From NCBI RefSeq assembly GCF_900110735.1, contig NZ_FOET01000007.1:156114-220113 (forward strand): a stretch of 64,000 nucleotides of DNA. The letters are read 5' to 3'. Positions 57,475 to 64,000 of this stretch are shown here, piece after piece. Source of the DNA: Streptomyces radiopugnans (GTDB taxonomy: Bacteria > Actinomycetota > Actinomycetes > Streptomycetales > Streptomycetaceae). The stretch's first letter is position 1, and each line of letters opens with the position of its first letter. A model generated the notes under the pieces. It was not told where the DNA came from. It saw nothing but the letters and a program-made list of their open reading frames with translations, and searched no databases. A program made the position numbers and the translations under genes.

Positions 57475-57516
57475 GCGCGCACCATTCATGAATTTTCCCA
57501 AGAGGATGTACGCGTC

Positions 57517-58401
57517 ATGACAATCCGTGCGCCGTTCCGCTCCCCGCGCGGCATATCCGCCGTCGTCGCCCTGCTCGCGGTCGGGGCCGCGGGGTGCTCC
57601 GACGTCGTCGACAGTGCCAAGAACGGCGCGACGAAGGCGGCCCGCCAGCGGTCGGTGTTCTCACTCTCCACCGGGGACTGCTACAACCCGAACAGCGAGA
57701 AGATCGAGGGCGAGGCGCTCGCCATCGAGCTCGTGCCGTGCGACGAGCCGCACCGGGGCCAGGTCGTCGGCGAGTTCAACATCGAGGAGAAGGGCGGGTT
57801 CCCCGGCGACGAGGCGGTCACGGCGATCGCCGACGAGCGCTGCCCGGCCGAGGCGGGCGAGTTCGCCCCGGACACCTGGGCGCTGCCCGAGGGGGTCGGC
57901 CTCTCCTACTACACCCCCACCGCGGAGAGCTGGGCCACCGGCGACCGCGCCGTGAGCTGCACCTACACCAAGGAGTCGGGCGAGTTCACCGGCTCGCTCA
58001 AGGCCGGCGCGAAGTCGCTGAAGCCGGAGCAGAAGACCTATCTCAACGGCGCGAACGCCGTCTACGACGCCCTGTGGATGAACCAGCCCGAGGCGGAGAA
58101 CGTCGAGGAGGACCTGGAGGGCTACAAGGCGCAGGCCGACGCCGTCGCCACCGCTCTCGACGCGCACCTGGACGGCCTGCGGGGCATCGAGGGTACGGAG
58201 ACCGGAAAGCTCCGCTCCCGGCTGGAGGAGACCGCCGGCCACTGGAAGGACGCCGCGAAGGCGAGCGACGCCGAGGCGTTCTACGTCGCCTACGACCCGG
58301 CCTTCACCGGCCTGGACCCGAACGACACGGTCGCCGCCCGCAAGGAACTCGGCCTGGCCACCACCGTCCCGGCCGACGACGCCGAGGTCTGGGCGAGCTG
58401 A
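57517..58401 (+). CDS. exported lipoprotein, septum-formation-domain-like
   Basis: A 294-residue lipoprotein. The signal ends in the lipobox VGAAGC. The mature part starts with FSLSTGDCYNP and LVPCDEPHRGQVVGEFNIEE, a two-cysteine pattern found in actinobacterial septum-formation/DUF4190-associated domains. A second half is helical with repeated charged segments. Function unknown; it is likely at the outer face of the membrane. Confidence 0.72.
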   Translation: MTIRAPFRSPRGISAVVALLAVGAAGCSDVVDSAKNGATKAARQRSVFSLSTGDCYNPNSEKIEGEALAIELVPCDEPHRGQVVGEFNIEEKGGFPGDEAVTAIADERCPAEAGEFAPDTWALPEGVGLSYYTPTAESWATGDRAVSCTYTKESGEFTGSLKAGAKSLKPEQKTYLNGANAVYDALWMNQPEAENVEEDLEGYKAQADAVATALDAHLDGLRGIEGTETGKLRSRLEETAGHWKDAAKASDAEAFYVAYDPAFTGLDPNDTVAARKELGLATTVPADDAEVWAS

Positions 58402-58446
58402 CTCCCCGTCGCCGCCCCGGCCGGGCGGCGGCACCGGTCCACGGCG

Positions 58447-58480
58447 GCCGGTCCCGTCACCCGGCCGGTCCCGTCACCCG
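58447..58480. repeat. two tandem copies of GCCGGTCCCGTCACCCG
   Basis: Perfect 17-bp units at 58447-58463 and 58464-58480 lie between the convergent lipoprotein and kinase-like genes. Confidence 0.85.
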
Positions 58481-58505
58481 GCGGGAGCCGCGAACGGCGT
58501 CGGGC

Positions 58506-59597
58506 TCACGCGCCCCGGCCGGTGGACGAGGCGCACCGCCCGCCGACCCGGTGGATCTCCTCCAGCGGGTACGGGGTCTGCCTGCTGTGGTGCCGGAATC
58601 CGCGGAAGAAGTCCGCCATCACCGCGGCGAGCGGTGAGTGGCGGGTGAGGATCGCCGCCGCCGTCGCCGGGACCGCGGTGGGGCGCTCGCCCCGGGCGTA
58701 TGCGCGCACCTGTGCCTCGCGCTCCTCCCTCCCGTGTCCGTGCAGGGCGGCGACCAGCCAGTTGACCAGGTAACCGGCCGTGTAGCAGCGGTCGTAGTCC
58801 TGGTGCCGTTCGAAGAAGGCGAGCTCCTCCCGGGACAGCCGGAACCGGGAGGAGAGGGCGAGACCGTAGTCGGTGAAGTACAGGCGCCGCCCGTCGGTCA
58901 GGATGTTCTCGAAGTGGGCGTCGAAGTGCAGCAGGCCGCGGCCGTTCATGAACGAGACACCGGCTTCCAGGTCCTTCTCCACCATGGCGCAGGCCCGGTC
59001 GGCGGCCCGGCCGCCGGCGGCCACCCGCTCGCCCAGCCACTGGTGCAGGTTCTGCGGGATGTACTCCAGGAACAGCGCGAGGCTCGCCGAGGACTCCCGG
59101 AGGGCCTCGATCCGGTGGCGCACCTGCGGCGCGCCGCCCCAGTAGGCGACGGCCCGTTCCACGTCGGCCAGCTCCTCGGGCAGCGGCGTCGAGTCCGGCA
59201 GCACCCGCCAGTGGTGCATCAGGGGGAAGCCCTCGTGCTCCCCGGCGAGCACCCAGTTCGTCGTCATGGTGTGCACGGCGAGCTCTCTCCAGGCCCCGAA
59301 GCCCGGCCCGCCGATGGCGCCGACGCCGTACTGGCAGAACAGCGGCAGTTCGAACAGGTTCGCCGTGGACCGGACGTTCTCCGGCCGCCGCTCCAGGTCG
59401 GTGAGGGGCACGCGTTTGACGAAGACCGGGACTCCGGCGACGTCCAGCAGGGCCGACTTCCCGCCGATGCCGGCACCGAGCGGTGCGGCCGTGTCCACCA
59501 GTCCGTGCAGTTCGCGGTCGCCGCACAGGGCCAGGGCGGTGGAGACGGCGCCGTGGGCGGCCAGACGCGCACCGTGTGACATGTCGGGGAACCGCAC
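58506..59597 (-). CDS. protein kinase/phosphotransferase-like protein
   Basis: A 363-residue kinase-fold protein. It has an ATP lysine in VPVFVKRVPLTD, the catalytic loop LLHFDAHFENIL and the metal-binding FTDYGLAL. The loop resembles small-molecule (APH/choline-type) and atypical protein kinases more than Hanks kinases. Substrate unknown. GTG 59597 follows GGAGGCGG; ATG 59582 is an internal alternative. Divergent from snapalysin. Confidence 0.72.
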   Translation of the reverse strand: MRFPDMSHGARLAAHGAVSTALALCGDRELHGLVDTAAPLGAGIGGKSALLDVAGVPVFVKRVPLTDLERRPENVRSTANLFELPLFCQYGVGAIGGPGFGAWRELAVHTMTTNWVLAGEHEGFPLMHHWRVLPDSTPLPEELADVERAVAYWGGAPQVRHRIEALRESSASLALFLEYIPQNLHQWLGERVAAGGRAADRACAMVEKDLEAGVSFMNGRGLLHFDAHFENILTDGRRLYFTDYGLALSSRFRLSREELAFFERHQDYDRCYTAGYLVNWLVAALHGHGREEREAQVRAYARGERPTAVPATAAAILTRHSPLAAVMADFFRGFRHHSRQTPYPLEEIHRVGGRCASSTGRGA

Positions 59598-59856
59598 TGC
59601 CGCCTCCGTCCGGGTACCGGATACCGGGCGCCGGACCCGGTACCGCAACGGCCACTCTGCCCCAAGGACCCGGGCGAGACACGTACTTCCGGCGACCGCA
59701 CGGCGGCCGGACGACCGGGCCGAGGGGAGGTCTCGCGCGATACGGCCCCTGGAGGAGAGCGGACCGCGCCGATTGACGGATTGGGGCGCGCCGCGGCTGG
59801 GCAGGGAGCTTGCAGCGTGTCATGAGCACGCCTAACCCCCCACAAGGAGGACGACC

Positions 59857-60426
59857 ATGCACGTCCGCACACTCGTCCGCTGCTTCACCGCGGCCCTGGC
59901 GGTCACCTTCGCACTGGCCGGCGGCCAGGCCGCCGCCGCGCCGGCCGCCCCCGCCGCCGAGGACCGCACCCTCGCCCCGCGGATCCTCACCTACGACGCG
60001 AGCGCGGCCGCGGAGTTCAGGGCCGCGGTCGACCGGGGCGCGGCGATCTGGAACGAGAGTGTCGACGCCGTCGAACTGCGGCCGGTGGCGGCCGGGCAGC
60101 GCGCCAACATCCGGATCCTCGCCGACAACGGCTGGCCCCGCGCCTACACCTCTTCGCTCGGCAACGGGACCGTCTACATCGGCCGTCAGGCCGTCACCCA
60201 GGGCTACAACACCGTTCGCATCTCCTCCCACGAACTGGGCCACATCCTGGGCCTGCCGGACCGCAAGCCCGGCCCCTGCTCGAGCCTGATGTCCGGTTCC
60301 ACCGCCGGGGTCGCGTGCACCAACCCCTACCCGAACGCGGCGGAGAAGGCGGAGGTCGAAAGCGACTTCGGCGGGGCGTTCGCCCGGTCGGCCGGAGCGC
60401 CGCGCAATGTGATGACCGTGGGCTGA
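59857..60426 (+). CDS. snpA: snapalysin, small secreted neutral metalloprotease
   Basis: A 189-residue M7-family protease. A signal peptide and short propeptide precede the catalytic part; zinc binding is in SSHELGHILGLPDRK (HExxHxxGxxD), characteristic of Streptomyces SnpA. It digests milk proteins and similar substrates outside the cell. ATG 59857 has AAGGAGG upstream. The LysR activator gene usually found next to snpA is absent; a kinase-like gene is divergent instead. Confidence 0.92.
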   Translation: MHVRTLVRCFTAALAVTFALAGGQAAAAPAAPAAEDRTLAPRILTYDASAAAEFRAAVDRGAAIWNESVDAVELRPVAAGQRANIRILADNGWPRAYTSSLGNGTVYIGRQAVTQGYNTVRISSHELGHILGLPDRKPGPCSSLMSGSTAGVACTNPYPNAAEKAEVESDFGGAFARSAGAPRNVMTVG

Positions 60427-60514
60427 CGCACGGGGGCGGGAAAGCCCCTCTCCGGCGCCGGCCCCTGCCCGCGCGCACGCGGTGAGGGCTCGGAACCGGC
60501 GCCCCCGAGATCGG

Positions 60515-60558
60515 GAGGGTCCCGGCGCGCACCTGCGAAGGTGCGCGCCGGGACCCTC
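60515..60558. terminator. 20-bp-stem terminator with GCGA tetraloop
   Basis: Perfect arms 60515-60534 and 60539-60558 with a GNRA-type loop, between the convergent snpA and hypothetical genes. Confidence 0.88.
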
Positions 60559-60602
60559 TCTCCGTTGCCGGCACCGCACTCGTGCGGCGGTGTCCGTCCC
60601 GG

Positions 60603-60917
60603 TCAGCGGTCGCCGTGGCGGATCAGGGAGCGGACCATGCCGCAGGTCGCCCTGGAGGGCGGGCGGACGCCGATCTGCTCGGCCGTGGTGCGGATCCTGC
60701 GGTCGGAAGCCTGCTCCGGGCGGTGGACGCCGGTGTCGAGCAGGGCTATGGCCAGGCGCATGGCCTTCAGCCGGCGGTTGTGCGAGACGTACCACTCGCG
60801 GGGCCGGCCGGCCGGGAGCGGCTTCTTCGGCAGGGTGGTCAGGGTCGTCAGCGCGGTGGGGGCGGGTGTGGTCGGGGCCTTCGAACGGTGCTCGGCGGCG
60901 AGCGCGGCAGAGGCCAT
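60603..60917 (-). CDS. small basic hypothetical protein divergent from the SOS module
   Basis: A 104-residue, strongly basic protein. A Thr/Pro/Ala-rich first half leads to REWYVSHNRRLKAMRLAIAL and SDRRIRTTAEQIGVRPPSRA, which look like a small helical, possibly DNA-binding domain. I do not recognise the family. ATG 60917 has a strong AGGAGGAAG site, so the gene is probably real. It is divergent from, and may be co-regulated with, the RecA/Sak4-like operon. Confidence 0.65.
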   Translation of the reverse strand: MASAALAAEHRSKAPTTPAPTALTTLTTLPKKPLPAGRPREWYVSHNRRLKAMRLAIALLDTGVHRPEQASDRRIRTTAEQIGVRPPSRATCGMVRSLIRHGDR

Positions 60918-61107
60918 CGGCTTCCTCCTGGGGTGGTCGTCCGGCCGTCTCGATCTACCCCCGATTTTACTCCGGGCCACTGACAAAAGACCTGGTCAAA
61001 GGGGATTGGAGCGTTCCGGGGCGCCGCGTTCGCAGGTCGTGTGCGGCGGCCCGGGGGCGGCGGTGGACCAGGCGCGTCCGCCCCCGGGATTCCTTCTCCG
61101 GCAGGTG

Positions 61108-61136
61108 TTGATTTGTCGACATATCGGGCCTACTGT
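61108..61136 (+). promoter_or_regulatory. promoter of the recombination module
   Basis: TTGATT (61108-61113) and TACTGT (61131-61136) with a 17-bp spacer make a good vegetative promoter. Transcription would start near 61143, just before the SOS box. A TGTCGACA palindrome lies in the spacer. The remainder of the 60918-61276 gap has an AT-rich tract near 60958-61010 that may serve the divergent gene. Confidence 0.65.
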
Positions 61137-61152
61137 GTGACCCAGGACAGAT

Positions 61153-61170
61153 TTCGAACATGAATTCGAA
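61153..61170. promoter_or_regulatory. LexA (SOS) box TTCGAACATGAATTCGAA
   Basis: The core TCGAAC-N4-ATTCGA matches the actinobacterial/Gram-positive SOS box TCGAAC-N4-GTTCGA in 11 of 12 positions. It lies about 10 bp after the predicted transcription start, an ideal place for LexA to block it. Confidence 0.8.
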
Positions 61171-61276
61171 CTGAAGCTTCGGCCGCGTGGGTGCACGTCT
61201 CGCCGGGCCGGGACCGCGTCCCGCCACCCCCGAGCCCACCCCGAACCGCCGTCGAATGCGCCAGAGGAGAAATGGC

Positions 61277-62233
61277 GTGAACACCTTCACCTTCACCCCC
61301 GCCACCAAGGAGCAGGCCAAGGCCCGCATCGCGCTCACCGGACCGACCGGATCGGGCAAGACCTACACCGCGCTCATCACCGGCACCGCGCTCGGCGAGC
61401 GGGTGGCCCTCATCGACACCGAGCACGGCAGCGCGTCCAAGTACGCCGACGAGTTCGCCTTCGACACCCTCCAGCTCACCTCGTTCGAGCCCACCGGGCT
61501 CATCGACGTCCTCGCGGTGGCGGCCCACGAGGGCTACGACACCGTGATCGTCGACTCGCTCTCGCACTTCTGGTCCGGTGCGGGCGGAGTGCTCGAACAG
61601 GTCGACAACGCCGCGAAACGCTACGGGACGGGCAGCAGCTTCGCCGCCTGGAAGGAGACCCGTCCCATGGAGCGGGCGATGATCGACGCCCTGCTCGCCT
61701 ACCCCGGCCACCTCATCGTCACCATGCGCACCAAGACCGAGTACGTCGTGGAGACCGACGACCGCGGGCGCAAGGTGCCGCGCAAGGTCGGGCTCAAGCC
61801 CGAGCAGCGGGAGGGCATCGAGTACGAGTTCGACATCGTCGGCGACCTCGACCACGAGAACACCCTGGTGATCTCCAAGTCCCGGGCCAAGCCGCTGTCC
61901 GGACTGGTGGTCCGCAAACCGGGCACGGAGTTCGCCGACTCCGTCCTCGACTGGCTCAGCGCGGGCAAGCCCACCCCGAGCGCGTCCGACTACCTCGCCA
62001 CCGCCACCGCACCGGACACCTCCTACGAGGACCTCCGCGCCCTCTACGAGGAGGCCCGCCGGCACAACCTGCTCGCCGCCGCCGTCCTGGACCCGGCGGG
62101 GGAACCCACCACACTGGGCGACCTCATCGTGCGCCGCGGCACCGAGGCGAGGAAGGAGGCCGGTAAGTCCGGGCAGGCCGGTAAGTCCGGGAAGTCAGGG
62201 GAAGAGCCCGAGCGGAAAGCCGTGGCGGCATGA
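61277..62233 (+). CDS. phage-type RecA/Sak4-like AAA ATPase
   Basis: A 318-residue RecA-fold ATPase. Walker A GPTGSGKT is at residues 22-29, IDTEHGSASKYADEFAFDTL follows as in phage Sak4-type annealing/recombination ATPases, and Walker B VIVDSLSHFW is near 92. The C-terminal tail has repeated GKSGQAGKSGKSG. It resembles ATPases of actinophage replication regions and may load or stabilise a recombinase on ssDNA. GTG 61277 follows AGAGGAG. It heads an operon with an unknown gene (ATGA overlap), an SSB and a recA. Confidence 0.75.
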   Translation: MNTFTFTPATKEQAKARIALTGPTGSGKTYTALITGTALGERVALIDTEHGSASKYADEFAFDTLQLTSFEPTGLIDVLAVAAHEGYDTVIVDSLSHFWSGAGGVLEQVDNAAKRYGTGSSFAAWKETRPMERAMIDALLAYPGHLIVTMRTKTEYVVETDDRGRKVPRKVGLKPEQREGIEYEFDIVGDLDHENTLVISKSRAKPLSGLVVRKPGTEFADSVLDWLSAGKPTPSASDYLATATAPDTSYEDLRALYEEARRHNLLAAAVLDPAGEPTTLGDLIVRRGTEARKEAGKSGQAGKSGKSGEEPERKAVAA

Positions 62234-62772
62234 ACCTCAAGGAGCACGCGGCCAGGGTCGCCGTACTCAAGGTGCTGCGCGACGCGGTGGAGGAGCAGTA
62301 CCAGGCCACACGCCGCGAGGTCCTCGACGAACTGCGCGCGGCCCGCGAGGAGTACGCGCTGAAGTCGATACGGGTGACCCTGCGGGACGGCACGCCCATC
62401 GCCACCATCACGCTCATCGACCCCAAGCCGGAGATCGTGGTCGCCGACGAGGACGCCTTCACCACCTGGGTGGTCGAGAACCACCCGGACGAGGTGGAGA
62501 CCCTCGTCAGGGTCCGTCCCAGCTGGCGCAGGCAGTTCACCGCCCGGCTCACCGCCTGGCCGGGGCCGGCCACCGACCCGCACACCGGGGAGGTGGTCCC
62601 GGGCCTGGAGACGGCCCCGCCGGCGGAGCCGCGTTCGTTCAGCCTCCGGCCCGTGCCCGGCGGTACGGAGCAGGTCGCCCGGGCCTGGCGCACCGGCGAG
62701 ATCGACCTGCCCCGGCTGCTCGCCCTCGACAGCGGCGAGGAGCGGGGCGAGGTCCGGGGCGAGGAGCGGTGA
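62230..62772 (+). CDS. unknown protein of the recombination module
   Basis: A 180-residue acidic protein, start overlapping the ATPase stop as ATGA. A helical N-terminus (MNLKEHAARVAVLKVLRDAV) leads to a beta-rich part with IRVTLRDGTPIATITLIDPK. I recall similar proteins next to RecA-like ATPases in actinophages but cannot name a family or function. Coupling suggests it forms a complex with the ATPase. Confidence 0.7.
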   Translation: MNLKEHAARVAVLKVLRDAVEEQYQATRREVLDELRAAREEYALKSIRVTLRDGTPIATITLIDPKPEIVVADEDAFTTWVVENHPDEVETLVRVRPSWRRQFTARLTAWPGPATDPHTGEVVPGLETAPPAEPRSFSLRPVPGGTEQVARAWRTGEIDLPRLLALDSGEERGEVRGEER

Positions 62773-62839
62773 CCGCCGGCACCGCGCCCGCAGCCTCCGC
62801 AGCACACCGCCGCACACCGCCGCACGAGAGGAGCCACCC

Positions 62840-63322
62840 ATGGCCGGTGAGCCCGTCATCACCGTCGTCGGCAACCTGACCGACGACCCCGACATCCGCA
62901 CCACCCCGTCCGGAGACACGGTCACCCACTTCACCGTCGCCTCCACCCCCCGCACCTTCGACCGGCGGAGCAACGAGTGGAGGGACTCCGCCGAGACGCT
63001 GTTCCTGCGCTGCTCGGCCTGGCGGCAGGAGGCGGAGCACGTCGCCGAGTCCCTCACGCGCGGTACGCGCGTCATCGTCCAGGGGCGGCTGCGCCAGCGG
63101 ACGTTCGAGACCCGCCAGGGCGAGAAGCGCACCGTGGTGGAGTGCGAGGTGGACGAGGTCGGCCCCTCGCTGCGGTTCGCCAGTGCGACGGTCACCGGGG
63201 GCGGCCCGCGCACGAGCGTCCCCGCGGGCGACCGCGTCGGCGCCGCACCGGCGGCCGGCGGCCCGTCCGGCCGGGACGACGGCGGGCGGCACGCCCCCGG
63301 GGAGAGCGAACTCCCCTTCTGA
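62840..63322 (+). CDS. ssb: single-stranded DNA-binding protein
   Basis: A 160-residue OB-fold SSB. VVGNLTDDPDIRTTPSGDTV, FTVAS, LFLRCSAWRQEAEHVAESL and GTRVIVQGRLRQRTFETRQG are typical. The disordered tail ends ESELPF, close to the DDxPF-type tip that recruits repair proteins. It is shorter than the housekeeping Streptomyces SSB and lies between a phage-type ATPase and recA, so it is likely a second, dedicated copy. ATG 62840 follows AGAGGAG. Confidence 0.88.
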   Translation: MAGEPVITVVGNLTDDPDIRTTPSGDTVTHFTVASTPRTFDRRSNEWRDSAETLFLRCSAWRQEAEHVAESLTRGTRVIVQGRLRQRTFETRQGEKRTVVECEVDEVGPSLRFASATVTGGGPRTSVPAGDRVGAAPAAGGPSGRDDGGRHAPGESELPF

Positions 63323-63325
63323 CCG

Positions 63326-63349
63326 CCGCGGTCTCCCGCGAGACCGCGG
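63326..63349 (+). terminator. 10-bp hairpin between ssb and recA
   Basis: CCGCGGTCTC and GAGACCGCGG pair perfectly around a 4-nt loop, right after the ssb stop. It may be a terminator or a partial attenuator before recA; there is no recognised promoter between it and the recA start. Confidence 0.5.
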
Positions 63350-63436
63350 ACCCGCGCCACGGCGGCGGGCGGCCGTACCGACCCCTTCGGGCCGTCCGCC
63401 GTGCCGGCGCAACCCGACCCCACCGAGGTGGACCCA

Positions 63437-64000
<564 letters not shown>

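Overview
The window reads as a chromosomal segment of a Streptomyces or close relative. The DNA is very GC-rich with strong third-position GC, GTG starts are frequent, stops overlap starts as ATGA or GTGA, and the gene families are typical of the genus: desferrioxamine synthesis, snapalysin, mycothiol/DinB-type proteins, SpoIIE-type phosphatases and many TetR regulators. I found no rRNA, tRNA, insertion sequence or CRISPR array. Family names come from recognising protein motifs by eye; no database search was possible.

Layout, left half. Positions 1-3343 hold an oxidative uronate/aldarate catabolic locus: the cut end of an SSS-family symporter, a 5-dehydro-4-deoxyglucarate dehydratase and a divergent uronate dehydrogenase. 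Positions 3369-11987 are signalling and small proteins: a large GAF/SpoIIE/ATPase regulator, a double-length sensor kinase with a degenerate second half, its likely response regulator, two paralogous small membrane proteins, a PPOX-family flavoprotein and two small hypothetical proteins. Positions 12029-15697 carry a small orphan, a NUDIX hydrolase, a TetR-controlled membrane protein/DCC oxidoreductase operon and an F420-reductase-like protein. Positions 15933-26423 are one tightly coupled acyl-CoA catabolic operon (DinB-like protein, AtuA-like protein, both acyl-CoA carboxylase subunits, acyl-CoA dehydrogenase, CoA ligase, enoyl-CoA hydratase, TetR), followed by a 2,4-dienoyl-CoA reductase, a SnoaL-like protein and a PadR regulator.

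Layout, iron region (30294-45484). This is an extended desferrioxamine locus. DesA-B-C-D are followed on the same strand by an MFS exporter, a penicillin-acylase-like hydrolase and a second DesC-like acyltransferase. Upstream lie the ferric reductase DesF and the binding lipoprotein DesE, with a divergent two-permease/one-ATPase importer. Two near-consensus iron boxes, one before desA and one between desE and the importer, would put synthesis, export, import and iron release under one DmdR/IdeR-type repressor.

Layout, right part. RNase HI, secreted lamin-tail and CAP-domain proteins, an SDR/TetR pair, an AurF-like diiron protein with a ferredoxin-FAD reductase, a beta-hydroxyacid dehydrogenase/TetR pair with two operators, a beta-helix protein, a CoA-disulfide-reductase-like enzyme, a lipoprotein, a kinase-like protein and snapalysin follow. 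From 60.9 kb to the right edge sits the most unusual part. A promoter with a near-perfect SOS box drives a phage-type RecA/Sak4-like ATPase, an unknown protein, an SSB and then a RecA that differs from my memory of the housekeeping Streptomyces RecA. I read this as a domesticated, damage-inducible recombination module; its right end is outside the window.
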